DNA of 64,000 bases from an uncultured Kiritimatiellota bacterium. GTDB taxonomy: Bacteria > Verrucomicrobiota > Kiritimatiellia > RFP12 > UBA1067. The stretch lies in NCBI GenBank assembly GCA_934635385.1, contig CAKTZI010000012.1, positions 1-64,000 of the forward strand, read 5' to 3'. Position numbers and translations under genes: made by a program. This document shows, in pieces, positions 1 to 7,674 of the stretch; the stretch's first letter is position 1, and each line of letters begins with the position of its first letter. Under the pieces are notes generated by a model. That model had not been told where the DNA came from. It made no database searches and worked only from the letters and a program-made list of their open reading frames with translations.

Positions 1-1650
1 AACCTGCTCGTCAACTGCGTGACGGAGGGCGTCGAGCGCAACCAGGACTGCCTCTACCTGAGCCAGTCGCTCAAGATCGACGAGACGGCGACGCCGTGGA
101 CGACGAACTTCTACAGCCAGTCCCTGAAGCTGCCGCTCAAGCTGTCGAGCGAAACCTATTCGGCCGTCATCCGCTTCCGCCGCGACCTGTCGTGCCCGGG
201 CGTGCAGTCGGTCTTCATCCACCTCGGCTACGATTCGACGGGGAACGGCGTGGGCCTGATGGGGCTGCTCAGCCCAGACGGCGTCATCACGCTCAAGGCC
301 GGACCCAGCACCGACGCGGCGGGCGAGAAGGTCTTGGGCGGGGACACGTGGGTCGCCGATCCGACCGTCACGCCCAACAACACCTACAGTCGCTACCACG
401 ACGGCACGTGGGCCGATTTCGGCATCGTCGTGAACGGACGCAAGGTGCGCTGCTACTGGTCGCCCGAAACGGGGCCGTGCCGGTGGTTCGACGTCGATTT
501 CTCGGACGTCACGCTCGACAAGATGTACAACGACACGTCGTCCGGCAGCCTGCGCCTGGGCGGGCACAAGCTGATTGCCGGCTGCCCACGGACGTGGGAG
601 AGCCAGAAGAGCGTCGTCGCCGACAAGGGCGGTGCGTTCCGGGGCGCAGTCGCGCTGTTCGGCGTGTGGAACCGCTGCCTCTCGGACAGCGAACTCGTCG
701 CGGCGCTCGCGAACGGCGGCCCGGCGCTGTTCCGCGTCGGCGTGGAAGGACGCACGGCGGAGATGTGCGGCGGCGACGCGGCGTCCGCGACGACGGTGAC
801 GGTCACGGCGGGCGACGCCAACCTGCGCACGGCGTCCGCACAGCTCGCGCCCAACGGCGCGCTGGAGATTCCGTTCACGGTCGCGGCGCGCAACGCGGGG
901 CTGGGGCAGCTTCTGCGCCTGCGCCTGGCGTCCGCTTCCGCCGCCGGCGAAGCGTCCTTCTACCTCGACGACCGGCCGCTGCTCGACAAGGGCGTCGGCG
1001 TCCAGCCGCGCGCGTGGCGTGACGTGTGGGTCAGCGGCGAATCGCTGACGGCTGGCGCGCACACGGCGAAGATCGTCAACACCGGCTCGACCACGCTTGC
1101 GTGGGATGTCGTCGAGCTGGCGGGTTCGTTCAACCATCAGCCGGGGCGGCTCAACGGCACGGACAAATACGTTCCCTATGACAGCGGAAACGGCAAGCGG
1201 CTGTATTTCGGCGAACAGGAGGGGCGCGCGATTTCTGATGCGTTCGCGGCGGACGGCGGCTGGTTCGACTTCCTGCATTCGCCGATGCCGGCCGGCATGA
1301 ACTGCGAGACGGTGCGTCCGTTCCGCCTGCACTGGACGCTTCCCGCGCGGATGAAGCGGCGGTATGCGTGGAACCTGCGGCTGGTGCTGGAGAACGCGAA
1401 GTCCGCCTGCACGGCGAAGTGGCGCGTCACGCTGAACGACGCGGTCGTGATGGAGCCGCGCGTGATCGGCGAAAAGGAGACGATCGAGCTGCCGCTCGCG
1501 TCCGCCGCGCTGAACTGGAGCGGCGACAACGTGCTGACGCTGACGACGGACGACACGGGCAAGACGGTGACGAGCGGCATCGTCATCCGCGAAGTCGGCC
1601 TCGTGATGGATCAGCCGAAATCGACGGGCGTCCTCGTGCTGTTGCGCTGA
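1..1650 (+). CDS. Exported carbohydrate-related protein with LamG-like domain, 5' truncated
   Basis: The reading frame is open to the left window edge, so the true start lies upstream; a GTG at 19 is only an internal codon. About 549 residues are visible. Residues ~40-240 resemble a LamG/concanavalin-type jelly roll (aromatic strands, and a terminal FRGAVALFGVWNRCLSDSEL segment typical of the last LamG strand). The C-terminal ~130 residues form an all-beta domain with the pattern seen in polysaccharide-lyase accessory domains (LTLTTDDTGKTV). It heads a run of four co-directional genes with gaps of 4-16 nt that includes a pectate-lyase-like protein and a GH127 enzyme, so a role in binding or cleaving plant polysaccharide is likely. 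The catalytic part, if any, is outside the window, and I cannot assign a family number. Confidence 0.7.
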   Translation, partial: NLLVNCVTEGVERNQDCLYLSQSLKIDETATPWTTNFYSQSLKLPLKLSSETYSAVIRFRRDLSCPGVQSVFIHLGYDSTGNGVGLMGLLSPDGVITLKAGPSTDAAGEKVLGGDTWVADPTVTPNNTYSRYHDGTWADFGIVVNGRKVRCYWSPETGPCRWFDVDFSDVTLDKMYNDTSSGSLRLGGHKLIAGCPRTWESQKSVVADKGGAFRGAVALFGVWNRCLSDSELVAALANGGPALFRVGVEGRTAEMCGGDAASATTVTVTAGDANLRTASAQLAPNGALEIPFTVAARNAGLGQLLRLRLASASAAGEASFYLDDRPLLDKGVGVQPRAWRDVWVSGESLTAGAHTAKIVNTGSTTLAWDVVELAGSFNHQPGRLNGTDKYVPYDSGNGKRLYFGEQEGRAISDAFAADGGWFDFLHSPMPAGMNCETVRPFRLHWTLPARMKRRYAWNLRLVLENAKSACTAKWRVTLNDAVVMEPRVIGEKETIELPLASAALNWSGDNVLTLTTDDTGKTVTSGIVIREVGLVMDQPKSTGVLVLLR

Positions 1651-1666
1651 AGTTGAAAGGGACGAC

Positions 1667-3751
1667 ATGCGCGGACTTCGGATACTCTCGGTTTTCGCCG
1701 CCGTCTGCGGTGGCGCGACGGACGCGGCGGCGGATGCGCTCGCGCCCGCCTACGTCGAATCGGCGTTTCCGGCCGCGACGCGCGCGGCGGAGTCGGCGCG
1801 CCTGCGGGAGGCGCTCGTGCGCGAGCGCAACCGGGCGCAGGGCGTGAACCGTCGGCTGGACGCGGCGTTCGGCGCGCTGCCGGCGGGAACGCTGGAACGT
1901 GTCCGCGCCGAAAAGCGCCGCTTCCTGCGGGAGCGCGCGTTCGCCTTTGCCGAGGCGGCGCTGGCGCGCGGTGACGCGACGGGGCTTGGGTTCGCCGAGC
2001 AGTCGGTGGCGGACGCGGCGACGATCAACGCCATGCTGGAGGACGAGCTCGCCGACTGGGCCGTCGCGCCGCGTCCGGCGAACGACCCGATCGTCCTGAA
2101 CGTGCGCGACTACGGCGCGAAGGGCGACGGGATGGCGGACGACGCGCCCGCGTTCGCGCGGGCCTGCGCGGCGGTGCGCGCGCTCGGCGGGCGGCCGAGC
2201 GTCCTGCGCGTGCCGGCGGGCACGTATCGCCTCGCGAGCGTCCAGCACGCGCAGCAGCGGTACGTCTGCACGCCGCGCGGACTCTACGACGACAATCCGT
2301 GGACGCTCAAGGCGTTCGGGCTCTTCGACAATCTCGCAAACTGCCTGATCGAAGGCGACGGGCCGACGAACACGTTCCTCCGCGCCGGCTTCCACGGCCA
2401 GCAGGTCGCGCTCGTCAACTGCCGCAACACGCGGTTCAGGGGCTTCGAGTTGTCGATGGAGCGCGTGCCGTTCCTCGAGGGCGAGATCGAGAGCTGGGAC
2501 GCGGCGGCGCAGGCGTGCGTCGTCCGCCTCGACGCGGGCACGCTGCGGCCGGACGACCCGAGCTGGACGCCGACCGACGACGAGCGCGCGTTCGGCTACG
2601 AGAGCTTCGGCGCCGAATACGGCACGGACGGCCTGCTCCTGCGAGACGCGGCGGTTCTGCGGTGGGACCGCAAGACCTTTACGGAACTCGGCGACGGGCG
2701 GTGGCGGATTCCGCTCGACGGGCGCGTCTACCCGTCGCACGTCCGCAACGTGAAGCCGGGCGGCAAGCTCGTGCTGCCGAACCGCACGAACGCCTACGGC
2801 GCGTTCGTGATGAAGTTCTGCACGGGCTGCACGGCCGAGGACGTGTGGGTGCGGACGAGCCGGTCGTCGGCGTTCTGGTCGCTGCGGTCGGATCGCGCGA
2901 CGTTCTTCCGCTGCCGCGTCTTCCCGCTACCGGGGCGGTCGCTGTCGAGCAACGCCGACGGCTGCTTCGTCGATCCGGGCGCGTTCGTCTGGCAGTGCCG
3001 CTTCGAGAACGTGTGCGACGACGGGCTGAACGCGAAGTCGTACGCGAGCTGGACGCTGCCGGGAAATTCGCCGGCCGAAGTCGCGCGCGCCGATCTTGGC
3101 GCGAACAGGGGCGGCGAGGTCGCGGCGTTCTTCGATCCGTACACGGCGCAGTATCTCGCGAACCGGACGTTTGCGCACGGCGACGCGCCGGTGCGGACGG
3201 CGAGCAACGGCTGGCGGCGCGTGTCGCGCTTCACGCGCGCGGTGGACGGCCTGCGCCTCGGCGACAGCTGGATATTCGAGACGCGCCAGCGCGGCATCGG
3301 CACGTACGTCGGCGCATGCGCGTTCCGGAACGTGCGGCTCGCCGGGTGCGTCGTCCAGACGCCGTGCACGCTGGTCGAGGACGTGACGTTCGAGAACGTG
3401 CAGGACACGGGCGTCCGGCTCGGCGCGCTCGGCGATTTCCGCGAAGGGCCGCCGCCCTACGACGTGCTCGTGCGCAACGTCCGGATCGACGGCTGCAAGA
3501 CGGGCGTCGCCGCGTGGCTGCGGATGTGCGACCGCGCGAAGAAGAAGTGGTTTGACGTCGCCTGCGCGCCGATCCGGGGGCTCGACTTCGTCGGACTTTC
3601 CGTCGCGCACGCGACGCGCGCGGCCTACGACTTCCGCAACGCGGGCGACGTCCGTCTCGTGGACTGCACGCTGGACGGACGGGCCGTGGACGCGGCGGAC
3701 GTGAAGACGGCGCGCGTCGAGAACCTGGAAATCGAAAACACGAAAGAATAA
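1667..3751 (+). CDS. Exported pectate-lyase-3/GH28-like right-handed beta-helix protein
   Basis: A 694-residue protein with a short N-terminal export signal (ending near ADA, residues 22-24), an Ala/Arg-rich helical spacer (~25-140), then the classical start of the pectate-lyase-3 superfamily beta-helix, VRDYGAKGDGMADD, at about residue 146. The rest is irregular helix rungs rich in Asn/Asp/Gly. Proteins of this fold include polygalacturonases, pectate lyases and other polysaccharide-cleaving enzymes; the exact reaction cannot be read from sequence alone. The ATG has a GAAAGGG ribosome-binding site 5 nt upstream. It lies 16 nt after the LamG-like gene and 15 nt before the GH127 gene, so the three are probably co-transcribed. 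Confidence 0.75.
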   Translation: MRGLRILSVFAAVCGGATDAAADALAPAYVESAFPAATRAAESARLREALVRERNRAQGVNRRLDAAFGALPAGTLERVRAEKRRFLRERAFAFAEAALARGDATGLGFAEQSVADAATINAMLEDELADWAVAPRPANDPIVLNVRDYGAKGDGMADDAPAFARACAAVRALGGRPSVLRVPAGTYRLASVQHAQQRYVCTPRGLYDDNPWTLKAFGLFDNLANCLIEGDGPTNTFLRAGFHGQQVALVNCRNTRFRGFELSMERVPFLEGEIESWDAAAQACVVRLDAGTLRPDDPSWTPTDDERAFGYESFGAEYGTDGLLLRDAAVLRWDRKTFTELGDGRWRIPLDGRVYPSHVRNVKPGGKLVLPNRTNAYGAFVMKFCTGCTAEDVWVRTSRSSAFWSLRSDRATFFRCRVFPLPGRSLSSNADGCFVDPGAFVWQCRFENVCDDGLNAKSYASWTLPGNSPAEVARADLGANRGGEVAAFFDPYTAQYLANRTFAHGDAPVRTASNGWRRVSRFTRAVDGLRLGDSWIFETRQRGIGTYVGACAFRNVRLAGCVVQTPCTLVEDVTFENVQDTGVRLGALGDFREGPPPYDVLVRNVRIDGCKTGVAAWLRMCDRAKKKWFDVACAPIRGLDFVGLSVAHATRAAYDFRNAGDVRLVDCTLDGRAVDAADVKTARVENLEIENTKE

Positions 3752-3766
3752 GAGGAGAAAGACGAA

Positions 3767-5680
3767 ATGAACAGACTGGGAACTTTGCTGTTGGCGGGCG
3801 TCTGCGCGGCGCAGGCCGTCGCCGAGGACGCGATGAAGACGCCGAACCTGAAGGACACGCGGCTGGAAGGGCCGCTCGCCGTGAAGGCCGACCGGCTCTT
3901 CCGCAACCGCATCGCGGATCCGCTGATGCGCGAGACGATCTTCGAAGAGGCGCGGCGCGCGTTCGTCCTGCGCGACGACGACGAGGACAACAACGGCGCG
4001 AAGGGCAACTGGCGCGGCGAGTTCTGGGGCAAGTCGATGCTCTGCGCCGCGCGCGTCGCCGACTACCTGGACGACGCCGCGCTGAAGGCGTGGATTCCCG
4101 GCGAATGCGCGCGCCTTGCCGAGACGGCAGATGCGGACGGCTACATCGGCAGCTATGCGTCCGCGACGAACTGCGTCCTCACGGGCGCGGATCTCGACCG
4201 GGACGAGTGCAACACGAACTGGAACCTCTGGGGGCGCAAGTACACGATCTGGGCGCTGCTGGAGGCGTGGCGCGTGACGGGCGACGCGACGGCGCGCGCG
4301 ACCGCCGTCGCCCAGGCGCGGCACTTCATCGCGACCGTGGACAGGCTGGCGGAACGCGGCGTCGGGCTTGCGGACACGGGCTGCCACTGGCTGAACGGCA
4401 TTCCGACGATGAGCGTCCTCAAGCCGATGCTGCTCCTCTACCGCGAGACGAAAGAGCCGGCGTTCCTCGCGTTCGCGAACCGCATCGTCGCGCAGTGGGA
4501 CCGCGCGGACGACCGTCCGCCGAACTTCCTGCGCAACGCCGGGAACGGGCGTCCCTATCATGAATGGTATGCGCGGCCCGACTTCTGGGCGAAGACCTAC
4601 GAGTCGCTCAGCTGCCTGGACGGACTCGTCGAGCATTGGCGCGTCACCGGGTTGCGGCGTTCGCTGGACGCGGCGATCGCCGTGCGCGACGCGCTCGCGG
4701 CGCATGAGGGCAACCAGATCGGCGGCCTCGGCATCTGCGACAAGCTCATCGGCGCGGAGACGTTCACCTACGCCGCGACCGAGGTGTGCGACGTCATCCA
4801 CTGGATCCGCCTCAACCTCGACCTCTTCCTGACGACGGGCGACAAGCGGTTCCTCGACGATGCGGAGATCTCCTATTTCAACGCCTTTCTCGCCGGCGTC
4901 GACCGGAGCGGGAACTGGGGGCCGCTCTTCGTGCGCGACTTCGCGCGGCATACCGTCAGCAAGGGGCAGTGCGGCTACGCCTACCACCACTGCTGCATCG
5001 ACAACGCGCCGCGCACGTTCCTCGACATGGTCTCGTGCGCCGTCACGCGCGACGCGGCGGGGACGTTCCACGTCAACTTCTTCCAGGACGCCACGGTCAC
5101 GCTGGACGGCGTCACGTTCGAGATCCGCGGCGACTGGCCGGCGCACGACACGGTGCGCGTGACGGTGGCGGGCGACGCGCGCGTCGCGTTCCGGCGTCCG
5201 GCGTGGTGCCGCGACCTCGCCGTCGCGGAGGCGCGAGCGGACGGGAAGACGGTCTACACGCTGGCGTTCGACATGAATCCGCGCGTCGTGTCGCGGCAGA
5301 CCGTGCCGAGTCCCGACACGCCGGACGGCTTCTTCCTGCGCAAGTGGGGCGTCTGGCGCTACACGTTCGCGAACGGCGAAGACCTGAAGGCGCACCTGCC
5401 GGCCGCGCCGTACGCGACCGTCATGTACGGGCCGCTCGTGCTGGCGAAGGCCGCGCGGCTCGGCGCGTCGCGCGCGGAGCTGCAGCGGACGGACACGGTG
5501 AACGGGCAGGGGTATTCGGTCAAGCTGACGCCGCTGGCGGCGGCGGGCGTCTACGCGCCGTTCGCGGTCGAGCTGTCCAAGCCGGGCGCGCCGACGATCC
5601 GCACGAAGGCGTGCGCCTACGAGTCGGCGGGCGACGACCCGACGGGCAACCGCTACTTCGCGTTCTCCATCCGCTTCTGA
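3767..5680 (+). CDS. GH127 (DUF1680) beta-L-arabinofuranosidase-type glycoside hydrolase
   Basis: A 637-residue protein, exported by an N-terminal signal (MNRLGTLLLAGVCAAQAVAE). The (alpha/alpha)6-barrel region has family sequences WNLWGRKYTIWALLEAW and HHCCIDNAPR. In the characterised GH127 enzyme HypBA1 a zinc-bound cysteine cluster (Glu, Cys, Cys, Cys) includes the nucleophile; the equivalents here are E339-V-C341 and the C409-C410 pair, all retained. The C-terminal half is beta-sandwich. GH127 enzymes release beta-L-arabinofuranose from plant glycoproteins or pectin side chains. The neighbours (pectate-lyase-like protein upstream, a carboxylate/amino-acid symporter 4 nt downstream) fit a pectin or arabinan utilisation operon. 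Substrate is inferred from family only. Confidence 0.85.
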   Translation: MNRLGTLLLAGVCAAQAVAEDAMKTPNLKDTRLEGPLAVKADRLFRNRIADPLMRETIFEEARRAFVLRDDDEDNNGAKGNWRGEFWGKSMLCAARVADYLDDAALKAWIPGECARLAETADADGYIGSYASATNCVLTGADLDRDECNTNWNLWGRKYTIWALLEAWRVTGDATARATAVAQARHFIATVDRLAERGVGLADTGCHWLNGIPTMSVLKPMLLLYRETKEPAFLAFANRIVAQWDRADDRPPNFLRNAGNGRPYHEWYARPDFWAKTYESLSCLDGLVEHWRVTGLRRSLDAAIAVRDALAAHEGNQIGGLGICDKLIGAETFTYAATEVCDVIHWIRLNLDLFLTTGDKRFLDDAEISYFNAFLAGVDRSGNWGPLFVRDFARHTVSKGQCGYAYHHCCIDNAPRTFLDMVSCAVTRDAAGTFHVNFFQDATVTLDGVTFEIRGDWPAHDTVRVTVAGDARVAFRRPAWCRDLAVAEARADGKTVYTLAFDMNPRVVSRQTVPSPDTPDGFFLRKWGVWRYTFANGEDLKAHLPAAPYATVMYGPLVLAKAARLGASRAELQRTDTVNGQGYSVKLTPLAAAGVYAPFAVELSKPGAPTIRTKACAYESAGDDPTGNRYFAFSIRF

Positions 5681-5684
5681 TCCC

Positions 5685-6881
5685 ATGCGAAAGATCAAGA
5701 TCGGCATGTTCGGCCGGATTGTCCTGGCCATTCTCGGCGGTGTCGCGCTGGGCTTTGCGCTCGCGCATCTCGGCGGCTTCGGCGCGGTCGGCCTGCGCGT
5801 CCTCAAGACGTTCAACGTCCTCTTCGCGCAGATCCTCAAGTTCATCGTGCCGCTCCTGATCCTCGGTCTCGTCACGCCGGCCATCGCGGACGCGGGCAAG
5901 GGCGCGGGGCGGCTTCTCCTGACGGTGATGGCGCTCTCGTACCTCTCGACGTGCGCGGCGTCGCTCTTCGCGTACTTCACGGCCGGGAGCCTCCTGCCGC
6001 TCTACGTGTCGAAAGGGGCGATTGCCGCGACGGCGAAGGGGCTGGAGATCCTGCCGTACGTCGACCTCAAGATCCCGCCCGTGTGCGACGTGCTGACCGC
6101 GCTGGCGCTCGCGTTCATGGTCGGCGTCGGCGTGATTGTCACGGGCGCGGCGTCGCTGAAGCGGGGCTTTGAGGAGTTCGGCGAGGTCGTCAAGCTGACG
6201 ATCATGAAGGTGATCATCCCCGGCCTCCCGATCTACATCCTGACGATGATCTGCGAGATGACGGCTTCCGGCAAGATCGGCGCGATGGCCGGGACGATGT
6301 TCAAGGTCATCGGCACGGGCTGGGCGCTGACGGTCGTCTTCCTCGTCATCCTCTACTCGGTCGCCGGCCTTGTCGCGCGGCGGAATCCGCTCGCCTGCCT
6401 CTGGGACATGTGCCCGGCCTACCTGACGGCGCTCTCCATCGCGTCCTCCTCGGCGGTGATCCCCGTGACGATCGAATGCTGCGGAAAGATGGGCGTCTCG
6501 AAGGACATGCGCAACTTCGTCGTGCCGCTCTGCGCGAACGTCCACATGGTCGGCAGCGCGATCAAGCTCGTCACGAGCGCGCTGGCGGTGATCCTCATCT
6601 TCGGGTTGGACGTCTCGCTCGCGCAGTTCGTCCATTTCGCGTTCATGTTCGCGATCGCCGCCGTCGCCGCGCCGGGCGTGATGTGCGGCGTGCTGATGGC
6701 GTCGCTCGGCTTCATCGAGTCCATTCTCGGCTTCACGCCGGAGCAGATCTCGATCGTGATGGCGTTCTACATGGCGCTTGACGGCTACGGCCCGGCGGCG
6801 AACGTGACGGGTGACGGCGCAATCGCCCTCGTGGCGGACCGCCTCTTCAGTCCGCTTAAGGTTACGGCAGAAGTTCTTTGA
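5685..6881 (+). CDS. Sodium:dicarboxylate/amino-acid symporter family (SDF/DAACS) transporter
   Basis: A 398-residue polytopic membrane protein with about eight hydrophobic segments. The serine-rich hairpin SIASSSAVIPVTIECC and the later CANVHMVGSAIKLV segment are hallmarks of the GltP/DctA/SstT family, which import acidic or neutral amino acids or C4-dicarboxylates with Na+ or H+. It starts 4 nt after the GH127 stop and is probably translated in the same operon. The last 20 bases overlap the 3' end of the convergent PIN toxin gene (6862-6881). The substrate cannot be read from the sequence; the terminal repeat motif (DGYGPAANVTGDGAIALV) resembles the cation/substrate-binding helix of the family. 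Confidence 0.85.
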   Translation: MRKIKIGMFGRIVLAILGGVALGFALAHLGGFGAVGLRVLKTFNVLFAQILKFIVPLLILGLVTPAIADAGKGAGRLLLTVMALSYLSTCAASLFAYFTAGSLLPLYVSKGAIAATAKGLEILPYVDLKIPPVCDVLTALALAFMVGVGVIVTGAASLKRGFEEFGEVVKLTIMKVIIPGLPIYILTMICEMTASGKIGAMAGTMFKVIGTGWALTVVFLVILYSVAGLVARRNPLACLWDMCPAYLTALSIASSSAVIPVTIECCGKMGVSKDMRNFVVPLCANVHMVGSAIKLVTSALAVILIFGLDVSLAQFVHFAFMFAIAAVAAPGVMCGVLMASLGFIESILGFTPEQISIVMAFYMALDGYGPAANVTGDGAIALVADRLFSPLKVTAEVL

Positions 6882-7260
6882 ATTCTGTGGGGGTCACGGC
6901 TGGCACGGGGGCGGTCTGGAAATCTCGGACGTTGCGCGTCACGATGTACGCGCATTTGGCCTTCTTGGCGGCCATCGCCACGACAGCGTCCTCATAGTCG
7001 GCAAATCCGAGTGCGCGAGCCGCAGCGAGCAAGGCCCCATCGCAGGGGACGACCGTGAAGTTCTCCAAGATGAAGTCGAGCGTCCCCTCTTGGGCCTTTC
7101 GACTGATCTTGCCCATGAGGTATGCCGCCGTCGTGACCATGTGCGAAGAGACGAAATAGGTCGGACGTCCATCGTCGAGAACATCTTTCGCAATCGTGGA
7201 GAATGGCGCGCGATCCATCAGGACGTCAAGGATGACGTTCAGATCGATCAGGACTCTCAT
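6862..7260 (-). CDS. PIN-domain ribonuclease toxin (VapC-like)
   Basis: A 132-residue protein starting MRVLIDLNVILDVLMDR. This is the PIN first strand with its metal-binding Asp (D6), and a second acidic cluster (FADYEDAVVAMAA) and VTRNVRDF complete the PIN signature. PIN toxins cleave RNA. A longer frame extends upstream, but the ATG at 7258-7260 is preferred because it overlaps the antitoxin stop by ATGA, the usual arrangement of coupled toxin-antitoxin genes. The 3' end overlaps the convergent symporter gene by 20 bp. Confidence 0.85.
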   Translation of the reverse strand: MRVLIDLNVILDVLMDRAPFSTIAKDVLDDGRPTYFVSSHMVTTAAYLMGKISRKAQEGTLDFILENFTVVPCDGALLAAARALGFADYEDAVVAMAAKKAKCAYIVTRNVRDFQTAPVPAVTPTEFKELLP

Positions 7261-7514
7261 GCGTATTTCTCCATGAGGCCACGGAAGCGGGCATTGTCCA
7301 TTTCCTCGTCGGAGAGACTGCATTTGGCGATGCCGACGTACCGGTTGATGTTCCTTGTCGGCCTTCGTGGATGTGTCGCGGCGATTCCTTCCTTGAGTCG
7401 ATCAAAGTAGCGAATGACGAGATCGGTCAATGTCATGTTGCACTGGGCGGCGTATCCCTGTGCAAACAGCAGTGTGTCGTGCGGCAGTCGCATGCTGAAT
7501 CGTGCGTCGTTCAT
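7257..7514 (-). CDS. Ribbon-helix-helix-like antitoxin (DUF6364-type) for the PIN toxin
   Basis: An 85-residue protein. The N-terminal segment (MNDARFSMRLPHDTLLFAQGYAA) has the beta-strand plus helix pattern of RHH DNA-binding antitoxins, followed by TLTDLVIRYFDRL. The C-terminal half is charged and probably wraps the toxin. An AGGAG ribosome-binding site lies just upstream of the ATG, and the stop overlaps the toxin start by 4 nt. DUF6364 membership is recalled from similar PIN partners rather than verified. Confidence 0.75.
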   Translation of the reverse strand: MNDARFSMRLPHDTLLFAQGYAAQCNMTLTDLVIRYFDRLKEGIAATHPRRPTRNINRYVGIAKCSLSDEEMDNARFRGLMEKYA

Positions 7515-7544
7515 GAAAACTCCTCCGGGTTATCCTGTCCGCAC

Positions 7545-7574
7545 ATGATAGCAAATCTGTCTGACAACCGTCAA
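7545..7574 (-). promoter_or_regulatory. Sigma70-type promoter of the PIN toxin-antitoxin pair
   Basis: On the minus strand a TTGACG -35 box (7569-7574) is separated by 18 nt from a TATCAT -10 box (7545-7550), about 30 nt before the antitoxin ATG. The -35 region reads TTGACGGTTGTCA, an imperfect inverted repeat that could be the antitoxin operator. Confidence 0.55.
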
Positions 7575-7641
7575 CACCCCTTAGAGGTGAATTTATGATA
7601 AAATATATGTCCTAAAAACAGGCTGAGGTCAGAAATCTTAA

Positions 7642-7667
7642 AGCAGAGACAAAAAGCAGAGACAAAA
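7642..7667 (+). repeat. Tandem 13-nt direct repeat in the leader of the second GH127-like gene
   Basis: AGCAGAGACAAAA is present twice back to back, ending 7 nt before the ATG at 7675. A possible -10 box (TAAAAT, 7599-7604, preceded by ATGA) lies further upstream, which would give a leader of about 60 nt, longer than is usual in this window. Confidence 0.6.
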
Positions 7668-7674
7668 AGAAGCG

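Noticed and set aside
2927..5980. 1017-codon open frame on the minus strand
   Set aside because: Shadow of the pectate-lyase-like and GH127 genes. Its residues are overwhelmingly Arg/Ala/Val, as expected from the antisense of GC-rich codons, with no domain.
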